Source: Aurantibacter_A sp965215845 (GTDB lineage: Bacteria; Bacteroidota; Bacteroidia; Flavobacteriales; Flavobacteriaceae). From it: a DNA stretch of 64,000 nucleotides. Shown one piece after another: positions 7,172 to 16,190 of this stretch; positions within the stretch are counted from its first letter, which is position 1; each line of letters starts with the position of its first letter. The translations under genes were made by a program, and so were the position numbers. The notes beneath the pieces are model-generated. The model was not told where the DNA came from, ran no database searches, and was given only the letters and a program-made list of their open reading frames with translations. Where the stretch lies: contig CBDCEL010000004.1 in NCBI GenBank assembly GCA_965215845.1, forward strand, positions 1,488,001 through 1,552,000, in the 5' to 3' direction.

Positions 7172-8173
7172 ATGTACGTAAAAAGAAACATCGGCTGGGG
7201 GATCATTCTGAGATATGCTTGGAAAAATCTCTTGTTCTTTACATTATGGGCGGCTCTTGCATTCTGTGTTTACCATTTTTTTGGGTGGGATTTCATTGAC
7301 ATTCCCTTTCAACCGTTGAGTGTCATCGGTATTGCGGTCGCCTTTTATATTGGTTTTAAAAACAGCCAGAGCTATGACCGATTTTGGGAGGGTCGCAAAA
7401 TTTGGGGCGGCATCGTAAATTACTCACGTACCTGGGCCAATAATGTCTTGAGTTTGGTCGAAAACGACAAAGAGGCCCAGCGTATTCTTATTTATCGACA
7501 TTTGGCATGGATCAACGCCTTGCGCGTTCAATTGCGGCAACCCACCAGTTTTTCAATAAGAGAGAATAGGTCCGTCGAAAAATTGTTTGACAGACACGGT
7601 GAACGAAATCCGGTCTGCAAGGGATTGGATTCTTTCCTGGAGGTCGATGAGGAAGAAGATTTGGAAAATCGAAAAAATGTGGCCACACATATCATCAAAA
7701 ATCAAGGACTGCACTTAAAAAAATTATTGGATCAAGGCAAGATCACCGAATTTGACAAGCAAGTTTTTTACGGCAATTTGGAGGAGATGTACAATCTACA
7801 GGGCAAATGTGAACGTATCAAAAACACCCCTTTTCCTAGGCAATATGCTTATTTCAGTACTGTATTTACTTGGATCTTTGTCTTGCTGATACCATTTGGC
7901 CTTCTCGATGTTTTTGAGGAGGGCATATCAGAAATACCATCTTTGGTCCGTGATTGGTACATTTTCATGATGATCCCTTTTTCAGTATTGATCTCCTGGA
8001 TTTTCACCACCATGGAAAAAGTAGGAAGCAATAGCGAAGACCCTTTCGAAGGTCGAATCAACGACGTGCCCATGACCGCCCTTTGCCGTACCATTGAAAT
8101 CGATTTAAGGGATATGCTGAATGAAGAAAACCTTCCTGAAAAAATAAAGGCACAAGATAATATTCTTTATTAA
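7172..8173 (+). CDS. Bestrophin-family anion channel
   Basis: 333 residues. The N-terminal half has two hydrophobic segments, and GIAVAFYIGFKNSQSYDRFWEGRKIWGGIV is the most conserved bestrophin region (shown here only as the F-x-N-x-x-SYDRFWEGR core near residue 65). Further membrane segments occur near 235-285, and the C-terminal GSNSEDPFEGRINDVPMT is the conserved cytoplasmic motif. The protein is expected to be a pentameric inner-membrane chloride or cation channel. Its stop codon shares one base with the start of the next gene, so both are co-translated. Confidence 0.9.
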   Translation: MYVKRNIGWGIILRYAWKNLLFFTLWAALAFCVYHFFGWDFIDIPFQPLSVIGIAVAFYIGFKNSQSYDRFWEGRKIWGGIVNYSRTWANNVLSLVENDKEAQRILIYRHLAWINALRVQLRQPTSFSIRENRSVEKLFDRHGERNPVCKGLDSFLEVDEEEDLENRKNVATHIIKNQGLHLKKLLDQGKITEFDKQVFYGNLEEMYNLQGKCERIKNTPFPRQYAYFSTVFTWIFVLLIPFGLLDVFEEGISEIPSLVRDWYIFMMIPFSVLISWIFTTMEKVGSNSEDPFEGRINDVPMTALCRTIEIDLRDMLNEENLPEKIKAQDNILY

Positions 8174-9135
8174 TGCCAATTATCGAGTCTGACTATAACC
8201 CGCCGTTTTTGTTCAAAAACGGCCATTTTTCGACGATTTACAACGGAATTTGGCGAAAAATCAATGATTTTGTTCAAAAAAGGGAAAGAATCGATTTGCC
8301 AGACAATGACTTCTTAGACTTGGATTGGAGTTTTTCGAAGACCCCCTCTAACAAGGTTGTGGTTCTTTTGCACGGCCTTGAAGGGCATGGGCAAAGACCC
8401 TATATGACCGGAGCTGCAAAAGTCTTGAACGCCTCGGGCTTTGATGCCTGCGCGGTCAACTTTCGGGGATGCAGCGGAGAAACAAATCGACTGTTTCGTT
8501 CGTATCATTCAGGTGCCACAGAAGATTTGGAGGCCGTCGTGCAGTATATTGCCCAAAATAGGCACTATAGTGAAATCTATCTCAAAGGTTTCAGCCTAGG
8601 CGGAAATATGGCCTTGAAGTATCTTGGTGAAGGCAGGGGTCTTTCAAAGAAATTAAAAGCTGCTATCGGTATATCGGTGCCTTGTGACCTTTATAGTTCA
8701 TTGAAAGAGTTGTTGAAGTTGAAGAACCTTCCTTATTCTCGGCGATTTAAAAAGCATTTGCTTGACAAGTTGAAGTTAAAGCTTCCTATCTTTCCTGATA
8801 AAATTTCCAAAGCTGACATCGACAATATCAAAACGCTCAAAGATTTCGATGATATTTATACCAGTCGCGCCCACGGATTCAAAAGTGCCCTTGACTATTA
8901 CGAAAAATGTAGCTGCCGACAGTTTCTTCCGAACATCAAAATTCCTTCTTTAATAATCAATGCCCAAAATGATTCATTTTTTGGACCGGAATGCTATCCG
9001 AAAAAAGAAGCAATGGAAAATCCGAATTTATATTTGGAGGTCCCAAAATATGGCGGTCATGTCGGATTTCACGGAAGCAACAATGCAACCTATACCGAGA
9101 AAAGGGCGATTAATTTCTTCAACGAGAACCATTAA
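8173..9135 (+). CDS. YheT-family alpha/beta hydrolase
   Basis: 320 residues. The HG motif VVVLLHGLEGHGQRPYM, the nucleophile elbow KGFSLGGNMALKYLGE (Ser) and the C-terminal GGHVGFHG (His) give a complete catalytic triad of the YheT/ABHD1-3 type. Relatives act on lipid esters; the substrate here is unknown. It overlaps the bestrophin gene by one base, suggesting a functional link at the membrane. Confidence 0.85.
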   Translation: MPIIESDYNPPFLFKNGHFSTIYNGIWRKINDFVQKRERIDLPDNDFLDLDWSFSKTPSNKVVVLLHGLEGHGQRPYMTGAAKVLNASGFDACAVNFRGCSGETNRLFRSYHSGATEDLEAVVQYIAQNRHYSEIYLKGFSLGGNMALKYLGEGRGLSKKLKAAIGISVPCDLYSSLKELLKLKNLPYSRRFKKHLLDKLKLKLPIFPDKISKADIDNIKTLKDFDDIYTSRAHGFKSALDYYEKCSCRQFLPNIKIPSLIINAQNDSFFGPECYPKKEAMENPNLYLEVPKYGGHVGFHGSNNATYTEKRAINFFNENH

Positions 9136-9220
9136 ACATCGCTATTTCATATATTAGTGGTGTAATCTCGAAAATCGCTGAAAACCCCTAATTTCTAGGG
9201 CAGCAAAAAATTTAACACAT

Positions 9221-9712
9221 ATGAAAAAAGTAATCTTTGCTTTGGCACTCGGCGGCTTGATAATCGGCTGTGGTGGAAAGGACAAAAAGGAAGAAAAGAA
9301 AGAAGGTTTCGAAATGAGCCGATCGAAGACTGAAAAGAAAGCCGAAACGACAGCGGCCAAGGAAGGTGTCCCGGTCGATCTGGATAATAAGGGTGTGGGA
9401 CCCATTACCTCTGTAGAGTTTGGCGACGAAATCGATACAGAGATGGCGGCCAAAGGTGAAAAGACCTTCGGCACAATTTGCATCGCCTGTCATGCTGTTG
9501 ACAAGCGAATGATTGGCCCTGCAATGGCCGGAATCTATGATAGAAGAAGTCCCGAATGGGTGATGAACATGATCCTGAACCCAGATGGCATGTTGAAAGA
9601 AGACCCAATTGCCAAGGCCCTTCTCAAGGAATACAACAACGCTATTATGCTCAACCAAAACCTGAGCGAGGAAGATGCCAGGGCGGTTGCCGAGTATTTA
9701 AGAACACTTTAG
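9221..9712 (+). CDS. Lipoprotein c-type cytochrome
   Basis: 163 residues. A lipoprotein signal ends at LIIGC (Cys17), followed by a Lys/Glu-rich linker to about residue 50. The haem motif CIACH is at residues 87-91, and later methionines (SPEWVMNMILNPDGM, AIMLNQNLS) can give the axial ligand. One haem, class I fold. It is probably an envelope electron carrier. A strong terminator follows 19 bases after the stop, so the gene ends its transcription unit. Confidence 0.88.
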   Translation: MKKVIFALALGGLIIGCGGKDKKEEKKEGFEMSRSKTEKKAETTAAKEGVPVDLDNKGVGPITSVEFGDEIDTEMAAKGEKTFGTICIACHAVDKRMIGPAMAGIYDRRSPEWVMNMILNPDGMLKEDPIAKALLKEYNNAIMLNQNLSEEDARAVAEYLRTL

Positions 9713-9731
9713 TGCATCCTTCAAAATCTTG

Positions 9732-9772
9732 AATTGCGCCTATTCCACCTCAATAGGCGCAATTTTTGTTTT
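9732..9772 (+). terminator. Rho-independent terminator after the cytochrome gene
   Basis: The arms AATTGCGCCTATT and AATAGGCGCAATT (9732-9744, 9752-9764) pair perfectly around a 7-base loop and are followed by TTTGTTTT. Confidence 0.9.
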
Positions 9773-9842
9773 CGGGGACCATCGATGTAACAAATGGTTC
9801 ATTTAGACATCTTATATGGGAGCAACGGTAATTGACTGATTC

Positions 9843-10649
9843 ATGAAAATCTTAACCAAGGGCACTTATTATGGTCAAATGCGGCTTGAACTTGAGAACA
9901 AAGGCATCATTCTCTCTGAATATGACTACCATCTTCCTAAAACCGACTGGCACTATCATGAGAACCCCTACTTCATGTATGTTATAAAAGGTAACCTTTA
10001 TGATGTCAATAAGAAGCGTAAAACAACTTGCCCGCCTGGAAGTTTCCTTTTGCACAATTGGAATGAAATTCATTACAATACCAAAGAATCAAATTTTGCC
10101 AGTGGGTTTCACATAGAGTTTGAAAGAAAATGGTTCGACCAAAAAAAGCTGGATATCGAACTTTGGGAGGGAAGTCGATTGATAGAAAATCCTTTGATGC
10201 ATCATTTGCTGGGCAAGATTTATTTCGAATTCAAGTGCCAAGACAAATACTCCGAAGTTTCTATAGACCTTTTATTGCTTCAGCTTTGCGAGAATTCACA
10301 ATCATTGAAACGTGAATTTTTCAAAAAACGACCTCCGTGGATCGAACCCTTGAAAGAACTTTTGCATTCCGATGACACACAAATTACCAGTCTTCAGTTT
10401 CTATCTAATGAATTGGGTGTGCATCCCGTCTATCTTTCCAGGGCGATCCCGAAGTATTTCTCGACTACCTTGGGCAATTATATCAGGCAGCAAAAGGTAA
10501 AAAAAGCAATGGTCTGCCTTTTAGACTCCCATAACTCATTGACAGAGATAGCGTATCTATGCGGTTTCTCAGATCAAAGCCATTTTACTCGAACTTTCAA
10601 GTCTTATTTAGGAATGACCCCTAGCACCTACCGTTCCAAACTAAACTGA
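9843..10649 (+). CDS. AraC-family transcriptional regulator
   Basis: 268 residues. The N-terminal cupin-like sensor has the pattern DWHYHENPYFMYVIKG and FLLHNWNEIHYN. The C-terminal double helix-turn-helix spans about 175-268 and ends with AYLCGFSDQSHFTRTFKSYL and GMTPSTYR, the AraC signature. It lies 57 bases upstream of the serine hydrolase in the same direction, so that gene is a likely target, perhaps with autoregulation. The ligand is unknown. Confidence 0.88.
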   Translation: MKILTKGTYYGQMRLELENKGIILSEYDYHLPKTDWHYHENPYFMYVIKGNLYDVNKKRKTTCPPGSFLLHNWNEIHYNTKESNFASGFHIEFERKWFDQKKLDIELWEGSRLIENPLMHHLLGKIYFEFKCQDKYSEVSIDLLLLQLCENSQSLKREFFKKRPPWIEPLKELLHSDDTQITSLQFLSNELGVHPVYLSRAIPKYFSTTLGNYIRQQKVKKAMVCLLDSHNSLTEIAYLCGFSDQSHFTRTFKSYLGMTPSTYRSKLN

Positions 10650-10686
10650 GGTTAATTTCATTCTATTATCCCTATTGCACAATGCA

Positions 10687-10694
10687 TACATTTG
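10687..10694 (+). promoter_or_regulatory. -7 element TAnnTTTG before the serine hydrolase gene
   Basis: TACATTTG matches the consensus and lies 12 bases before the ATG at 10707. It overlaps the alternative TTG start at 10692, which argues for the ATG. Confidence 0.4.
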
Positions 10695-10706
10695 AACTCA
10701 TTCAAA

Positions 10707-11798
10707 ATGAACATTGTTATGTGCAAAGTCAGATTAATCACCTTTTTCTTCTTACTCATTGGGAACACCATACTCGGACAAATTGATTTTTCGGATAAAA
10801 ACCTGATATCCAGTGAGTCGTTGGATGAAATGGATACAGAAGTCAAAAAGGGAACTTATGAAGAAATTACGAGTATTCTGATCGCCAGGAATGGCAAACT
10901 GCTTTATGAAAAATACTATCAAGGCAACGACCTGAATTCGAAACATAATACACGCTCGGCCACCAAAACAATTGGTACGCTACTTACAGGAATTGCAATT
11001 GACCAAGGTGCTATCAAATCGGAAAAAGATAAAATCTTCAATTATTTAAAACATAAAATGCCGACGCAAAATCCCGATGCTCGAAAGGAAGAAATTACGA
11101 TAGAAGATCTCTTGACCATGAGTTCGATATTGGAATGTGATGACAACAATAGCTTTTCAAGGGGAAATGAGGAGCGGATGTACATCATTGAAGATTGGGC
11201 CCAGTTCTTTGTGAATCTTCCAATAAAGTCATATCCTTATTCCCCTAGGCCTGAAGATTCTCCATACGGAAGATCGATGAGCTATTGTTCCGCAGGATCG
11301 GCGGCTATTGCCGAAATAGTTCAATCGGCAGTAAAGGGTACCGCCGTGGAATTCTTGAAAAAGAATCTCCTTGGTCCCTTGGAAATCAAGGATTACAAAC
11401 TTCACCTCACCCCCACTGGAACACTGAACACAGCTGGCGGCAGTGAGTATCGAAGCCGTGATTTTCTAAAAATAATTCAAATGTGCCTGCAAGAAGGAAC
11501 ATGGAAGGGGCAACAAATTATCTCCTCGGAATGGATTAAGAAAGCGACCAGTGCGAAAGCAAATGCTTGGCCGGGAATGGATTATGGTTATCTTTTTTGG
11601 TTAAGGGAATATGGCGAGGATAAAGGAGTTTCATGCTATGCAATGGCCGGAAATGGTGGAAACAAAGTGATGGCTTTTCCTGAATTAAATCTTACCGTTG
11701 TTCTCACTTCGACAAACTATAACAACAGGAAAGCCCATGGCTATACTGATGAACTACTAAATAAATATATCATTCCCGCGATACAGAAATACAATTGA
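10707..11798 (+). CDS. Serine hydrolase, beta-lactamase/class C family
   Basis: 363 residues from the ATG at 10707. An N-terminal signal peptide (hydrophobic run LITFFFLLIGNTILG) predicts export. The SxxK motif is SATK at residues 84-87, and a YxS-type second motif (SYCSAG) lies near residue 196. GLDYGYLFWL-like and AMAGNGGNKVMAFPE segments are typical of the penicillin-recognising 6-aminohexanoate-hydrolase/EstB group. It is probably an esterase or peptidase rather than a true beta-lactamase. A likely target of the AraC regulator just upstream. Confidence 0.82.
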   Translation: MNIVMCKVRLITFFFLLIGNTILGQIDFSDKNLISSESLDEMDTEVKKGTYEEITSILIARNGKLLYEKYYQGNDLNSKHNTRSATKTIGTLLTGIAIDQGAIKSEKDKIFNYLKHKMPTQNPDARKEEITIEDLLTMSSILECDDNNSFSRGNEERMYIIEDWAQFFVNLPIKSYPYSPRPEDSPYGRSMSYCSAGSAAIAEIVQSAVKGTAVEFLKKNLLGPLEIKDYKLHLTPTGTLNTAGGSEYRSRDFLKIIQMCLQEGTWKGQQIISSEWIKKATSAKANAWPGMDYGYLFWLREYGEDKGVSCYAMAGNGGNKVMAFPELNLTVVLTSTNYNNRKAHGYTDELLNKYIIPAIQKYN

Positions 11799-11827
11799 AT
11801 CTTAAAATTCTCCTTTCATCCATCGTA

Positions 11828-11856
11828 TGGGAAGCCCCTAAAAATAGGACTTCCCA
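11828..11856. other. Hairpin after the serine hydrolase gene
   Basis: TGGGAAG and CTTCCCA form the outer stem, with CCTA/TAGG continuing inside around AAAA (one unpaired base on each side). No T-run follows, so it may be a weak terminator or part of the leader of the small gene at 11958. Confidence 0.45.
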
Positions 11857-11957
11857 AGAGAGCCTAAAAGAGGCGTAAAATTTTAACAAAAAAAAGTCCT
11901 TCTTTTTGAAAGTTGTTCGTCTTTATAATAAACAAGGCGATATTAAATCAACCTGTC

Positions 11958-12095
11958 ATGAAAGAGGCACAATTGAAATTTAAGAAGGAGGCCGTTTTGG
12001 AGAATAAAATACACAGGCTTCAAAACCGAATTTCATCACGTTACTGGTTCGGATGGGCTGGAAATTATCTTGGCAACCACAAAAAGCAAGTTTAA
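11958..12095 (+). CDS. Small basic protein (45 aa), unknown function
   Basis: 45 residues from the ATG at 11958; an upstream in-frame start at 11913 would add 15 residues. The protein is rich in Lys and Arg at the N-terminal helix (KFKKEAVLENKIHRLQNR), then SSRYWFGWAGNYLGNHKKQ, an aromatic-rich tail. It looks like a real small protein because of its composition and its tight fit, ending 2 bases before the convergent SulP gene stop. A nucleic-acid or membrane-surface role would fit but is not shown. Confidence 0.45.
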   Translation: MKEAQLKFKKEAVLENKIHRLQNRISSRYWFGWAGNYLGNHKKQV

Positions 12096-12097
12096 GC

Positions 12098-13726
12098 CTA
12101 AAACCCCCAAATGTTCCAGGGGTCGTCGGGCTCAGAACCATTCTTCTTCCTAATCCTGTCCACCACCACCTTGTAGGTGGGATCCTCCAAAACGTTCACA
12201 TCGATAATATTCTCGGCATTTTCCAAAAGCCGTACACAGTCATTGCTCAAATGACGTAGATGTATTTTTTTACCGGCCTTCTTATACCTTTCGGTGATTT
12301 TGTTCAACGCTTCGATACCTGACATATCGGCCACCCGGCTTTCCCTAAAGTCGATTATGACCTCATCGGGGTCGTTTTGCACATCGAATTTTTCAGAAAA
12401 CAATGTTGTCGAACCAAAAAACAAGGGGCCGTAAATTTCATAATGTTTGATTCCGTCTTCATCTACGTATTTTCTGGCGCGAATACGTTTTGCATTTTCC
12501 CAAGAATAGGCCAAAGCCGAAATAATAACCCCCAGTAAGACCGCCACGGCCAGATTGTGGGTAATCGCAGTAATCAAGGTCACCAAAACCATGACCACTA
12601 CATCTGATTTTGGCATTTTGCCAAAGGTTTTAAAACTTGCCCATTCGAAGGTTCCTATGGCGACCATGAACATGAGTCCGACCAAGGCAGCCATAGGAAG
12701 GCGCTCGATAAGGTTCGACCCGAACATGATAAAAACCAACAGCATGACCGCCGCAGTGATTCCCGATAGTCGTGCCCGTGCGCCCGAAGAGGTATTGATC
12801 AAACTTTGTCCGATCATGGCACATCCGCCCATACCCGAAAGAAAGCCAGAGAAGATGTTCGCAGTGCCCTGGGCAACGCATTCTTTATTACCGCTTCCCC
12901 GGGTCTCGGTGATTTCATCAATAATATTGAGAGTTAAAAGACTTTCGATAAGTCCGACTCCGGCTACAATTGCGGCATAGGGCAAAATGATTTTAAACGT
13001 TTCAAACGTGAACGGAATCTGCGGAATGGATATGGGCGGAAACCCACCCTTGATACTCTCACCTTCGCCCATGGTATCGGCAACTGTAAGGGTATCGACT
13101 CCGAAACCGATGACAATGGCCGAAACCACCAAGATCGCCAATAAGGAAGAGGGAATCGCCTTGGTCAATTTCGGAAATCCCCAAATAATCAACATGGTCA
13201 GTAGGGTCAGGCCCAACATTATAAAAAATGGCGCTCCACTTAAAAGATTGTCAGTTCCTTTTTCTTGGAAATTGGGAAACTGCGCCATAAAGATGATAAT
13301 GGCCAGTCCGTTGACAAAACCGAACATCACGGGGTGGGGTACCAGCCGTATGAACTTTCCCAATCGCAACAGTCCTGCCAAAATCTGAAGAACCCCGGCA
13401 ATAACTACAGTCGCAAATACGTAGTTTAAGATCGTTTCGGGTTCAATACCGGGAAAATTCCGTTTAAGCTCCAAAATCAATCCCGCGAAAATAACGGCAA
13501 CGGCTCCGGTTGCACCTGAAATCATTCCGGGTCGACCTCCCAAAATAGCGGTGACCAGACATAGAACAAAGGCCGCGTACAACCCTGTCAATGGTGAAAA
13601 CCCCGGAATCAATGCAAATGCGATCGCTTCGGGCACCAGGGCCAGGGCTACAGTGAGCCCCGATAAGATTTCAGTCTTGTAATCTACTTTTTGCTTAAAG
13701 TCGAAAAGATTCAAGTACTTTTTCAC
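12098..13726 (-). CDS. SulP-family anion transporter with STAS domain
   Basis: About 542 residues from GTG at 13726 (ATG at 13756 would add 10 residues but lies over a -7 element). The transmembrane domain starts at YLNLFDF, with GLTVALALVPEAIAFAL and GGRPGMISGATGAVAVIFAG as the SulP signature, about 11-14 helices. A STAS domain follows from about residue 430 (EVIIDFRESRVADMSGIEAL). Relatives such as BicA import bicarbonate with sodium, others sulfate; the substrate is open. It is convergent with the small gene at 11958. Confidence 0.9.
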   Translation of the reverse strand: MKKYLNLFDFKQKVDYKTEILSGLTVALALVPEAIAFALIPGFSPLTGLYAAFVLCLVTAILGGRPGMISGATGAVAVIFAGLILELKRNFPGIEPETILNYVFATVVIAGVLQILAGLLRLGKFIRLVPHPVMFGFVNGLAIIIFMAQFPNFQEKGTDNLLSGAPFFIMLGLTLLTMLIIWGFPKLTKAIPSSLLAILVVSAIVIGFGVDTLTVADTMGEGESIKGGFPPISIPQIPFTFETFKIILPYAAIVAGVGLIESLLTLNIIDEITETRGSGNKECVAQGTANIFSGFLSGMGGCAMIGQSLINTSSGARARLSGITAAVMLLVFIMFGSNLIERLPMAALVGLMFMVAIGTFEWASFKTFGKMPKSDVVVMVLVTLITAITHNLAVAVLLGVIISALAYSWENAKRIRARKYVDEDGIKHYEIYGPLFFGSTTLFSEKFDVQNDPDEVIIDFRESRVADMSGIEALNKITERYKKAGKKIHLRHLSNDCVRLLENAENIIDVNVLEDPTYKVVVDRIRKKNGSEPDDPWNIWGF

Positions 13727-13745
13727 GCTTAAGAATTTAAGCGGG

Positions 13746-13753
13746 CAAAAATA
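13746..13753 (-). promoter_or_regulatory. -7 element TAnnTTTG of the SulP gene
   Basis: On the minus strand TATTTTTG overlaps the upstream ATG at 13756 and lies 19 bases before the GTG at 13726. It supports the downstream start. Confidence 0.35.
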
Positions 13754-13806
13754 CATTTTATTATCTGAAGAGTCGATATTCTTGGAAAGGACTGTTTGAG
13801 TTTGAC

Positions 13807-13927
13807 ATCTCCCCTCACATAAGGGGAGATACCCGACGAAGGAGGACAGAGGGGTTTAAAATCTCAACCTCCCTTTCTCCCAACGAAAAAGTCGGGATTC
13901 ATTCCCCTCCGCATCTGAGGAGGGGAA
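13807..13927. repeat. Intergenic element with two CCCCT/AGGGG hairpins
   Basis: Two perfect 9-base inverted repeats: ATCTCCCCT/AGGGGAGAT at 13807-13830 and TTCCCCTCC/GGAGGGGAA at 13902-13927. The sequence lies between two minus-strand genes, is non-coding, and resembles elements at 44165-44210 and 49445-49465. It is probably a short mobile or REP-type repeat. Confidence 0.5.
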
Positions 13928-13940
13928 ACCATAAACAAGA

Positions 13941-14915
13941 CTACCAATTCTTTAATCCCAACAATTTCTCACCAAGTGGAGATAATTGGGCTGTTTCGTA
14001 TTTAGTCTGTTCCCAATTTCGCGGATCTCCAGGAAAAGCGTAACCTTCGGGGGAGATTCTATTTTTCCAAGAATTGATGCGCCAATTTCTCAACTCTTCG
14101 TTGTCTTCCTCGGCAGGCATCATGGAAACATATTGTGCGACCCGCACCTTGTCTTTCGACTTGTTTGGTCGAATACCATGGGGTTCGGAGCTATTGAAAA
14201 TCAACAAATCACCTGCTTCCATTTTTACTTTGACGATTCTGTCTTCCAAGCCCGAGATATCCGGTTGAAAATGATCTCGATCTTCGGGTTGTGACAATTT
14301 CCAAGTATCGTAATTGCGGTATAGCCAGGGAATACATTGAAATCCTCCCATATTCTCATCGGTCTGATCGACCAGGGCCAAGACACCTTGAACGTTTTGG
14401 GGTTTGGTTTCGGGATCATAGTCCCAATGAATGAACCCTTTTTTATCGACTCCCGGCGGTAGGGGAAAGTTCAAATTGGCCCGGTCGATGGTTACCCATA
14501 GTTTTTCGGTTCCCCATACATCGACAAAGGCGTCATACACTCGTTGCTCTTGTCGGTTGTTCCATAAATGTTGATGGTTGTATACTTCGACCATTCCGGT
14601 TCCGGTCAGTTCCTTCATTTTCATTGTGGCCCGCGCCGGGGCGTACCAGGTTTTGGGGTCGTTGGGATCCTTCTCATCGAACTCCCAAATAAAATCAGCC
14701 GTCGCTCTTGCCTGATCTTTGGGCACCGCATTCTTTATAACAATATAGCCGTTGTGCATCCAAAAATCCCAATCCTCTTCACTCAGTACCCGTAACGGTT
14801 TTCCGTTTGAACGGTCGTTCAATTTTATCTTACTGCTTGTTGCCGTTGAAGGGTTTCCCGGAATTTCTTCGTGGGCCTTGTTGGCCATTTCGATTTTTTG
14901 ATTTATCTGTTGCAT
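13941..14915 (-). CDS. Phytanoyl-CoA dioxygenase (PhyH)-family Fe(II)/2OG enzyme
   Basis: 324 residues. The iron triad is His163 and Asp165 (FIHWDYD) plus His246 (SSEPHGIRPNKS), with Arg249 or Arg258 for 2-oxoglutarate. The first 40 residues are a low-complexity extension. Related enzymes hydroxylate diverse small molecules; the natural substrate cannot be named. It is divergent from an AraC regulator over a 144-base AT-rich region with the palindrome ATATTGACCAATAT, which suggests control by that regulator. Confidence 0.85.
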   Translation of the reverse strand: MQQINQKIEMANKAHEEIPGNPSTATSSKIKLNDRSNGKPLRVLSEEDWDFWMHNGYIVIKNAVPKDQARATADFIWEFDEKDPNDPKTWYAPARATMKMKELTGTGMVEVYNHQHLWNNRQEQRVYDAFVDVWGTEKLWVTIDRANLNFPLPPGVDKKGFIHWDYDPETKPQNVQGVLALVDQTDENMGGFQCIPWLYRNYDTWKLSQPEDRDHFQPDISGLEDRIVKVKMEAGDLLIFNSSEPHGIRPNKSKDKVRVAQYVSMMPAEEDNEELRNWRINSWKNRISPEGYAFPGDPRNWEQTKYETAQLSPLGEKLLGLKNW

Positions 14916-14978
14916 CTCGATTTCCTTTTAATAATGACTTGGTAAAACTACCTGATCAACGATCTAGTTTCTACCTTG

Positions 14979-14992
14979 ATATTGACCAATAT
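14979..14992. promoter_or_regulatory. Candidate operator between the PhyH and AraC genes
   Basis: ATATTGACCAATAT is a perfect 6-base inverted repeat with a 2-base centre in the middle of the divergent promoter region. The half-site ATATTGA recurs at about 15000. Binding by the AraC protein is inferred. Confidence 0.35.
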
Positions 14993-15059
14993 TTGAACTA
15001 TATTGATATTATATTTCAATTAATGCTTAATTCAAGGCAATTTTGTCTATCTGAACAAA

Positions 15060-15908
15060 ATGAAAATCCAACTTGAAACCATCGCCCCGGCATCTAAAAG
15101 TCCGTTTCGGCTTTTACACGACCCCAAATTGAACCATCTTTTTTATTGGCATTTTCATCCTGAATATGAATTGGTCTATATTGAAGGGGCAAGTGCTACG
15201 CGCCATGTAGGTGACCATATAACCCAATATCATGACAACGATCTGGTCTTGATCGGGTCAAATATCCCCCACTTGAATTTTGATCATGGTGTTACTTCTT
15301 CGTATCGCAAAGAAGTGTTGCATATCAAGCCTGCTTTTAGGGAAAGCTCGATTTCACAATTTCCAGAATTGCAAAGCCTTGATCATCTGATGGAACTTTC
15401 AAAATATGGTATCGCTTTTAAAGGGTCGACAAAAAAAGAAATTGGTGGTTTGATGAAAGAACTCTATGAACTCGAGCCCTTTGAATTTTTCATGCAGGTG
15501 ATGAACATTTTAAAGAAATTGGCCCAGAGTAACGAGTTCGAACTGTTACATACCAAACCCTACGTCAATAGATATAGTAAAAAGGAGCAAGACCGTATTC
15601 GTGAAATCTATGCCCTCGTGGACAATCGATATCAAACCAAAATTACCATTGAAGAGGTGGCCCGATTGTGCAGTTTGACCAAGCCGGCGTTTTGCCGGTA
15701 TTTTAAAAAAGCAACCGGAAATACATTTATCGGGTTTCTCAATCAGTACCGTATAAGTCAGGCCAAACGCCTGCTGCTCATGGGAAAAAACATTGGCGAG
15801 ACCTGTTACGATTGTGGTTTTGAAAGCCTTTCGTATTTCAATCGGACTTTCAAAAAGGTGACCGGGGAGAATCCATCGGATTTTAAAAAGAGGTTAAAGG
15901 GTCTTTAA
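15060..15908 (+). CDS. AraC-family transcriptional regulator
   Basis: 282 residues. The sensor cupin shows FYWHFHPEYELVYIEG and HDNDLVLIGSNIPHLN. The DNA-binding region covers about 180-280, with VARLCSLTKPAFCRYFKKATG and ETCYDCGFESLSYFNRTFKKVTGENPSDF (second helix-turn-helix; key residues CGFESLSYFNR). Its divergence from the PhyH gene points to that gene as the target. The ligand is unknown. Confidence 0.88.
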   Translation: MKIQLETIAPASKSPFRLLHDPKLNHLFYWHFHPEYELVYIEGASATRHVGDHITQYHDNDLVLIGSNIPHLNFDHGVTSSYRKEVLHIKPAFRESSISQFPELQSLDHLMELSKYGIAFKGSTKKEIGGLMKELYELEPFEFFMQVMNILKKLAQSNEFELLHTKPYVNRYSKKEQDRIREIYALVDNRYQTKITIEEVARLCSLTKPAFCRYFKKATGNTFIGFLNQYRISQAKRLLLMGKNIGETCYDCGFESLSYFNRTFKKVTGENPSDFKKRLKGL

Positions 15909-15958
15909 ATTCCAGCCTTTGTGACAAGCGTCAAAAGTTCGAAAGGAGCACAAGACCT

Positions 15959-16021
15959 TGACGCTTCGGTCAGCGTCAATTCAATCGAAAGTTTTGAGAA
16001 GGAGACTCTGACGCTTCGGTC
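15959..16021. repeat. Pair of 13-bp direct repeats 50 bp apart
   Basis: TGACGCTTCGGTC occurs at 15959-15971 and again at 16009-16021. The first copy also forms an imperfect hairpin with AGCGTCAA just after it. The stretch 15909-16066 has no convincing gene. Confidence 0.45.
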
Positions 16022-16066
16022 GGAGCAAGTTCGACTTCGGATTTTGCTTTACAAAATCTTGTCACT

Positions 16067-16102
16067 AAAAAAATCGCCCCGGGCATTGCACCTAGGGCGA
16101 TT
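16067..16102 (-). terminator. Minus-strand rho-independent terminator
   Basis: On the minus strand AATCGCCC and GGGCGATT (perfect 8-base arms, 16102-16095 and 16079-16072) are followed by a run of seven T. No annotated minus-strand gene ends here, so the terminator implies a short transcript from the region 16103-16393. Confidence 0.75.
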
Positions 16103-16190
16103 CCTAACTAAATAACCAACCAAAAAAATCGTTGTTTCAACAGCGCTCAGCGCAGGTATAGCGACTGCGTTCCAAACGCCAAATTTTGTG

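Noticed and set aside
10707..11798. Beta-lactamase resistance gene
   Set aside because: SxxK alone marks the larger serine hydrolase family; there is no sign of a true class C enzyme or KTG motif in context.
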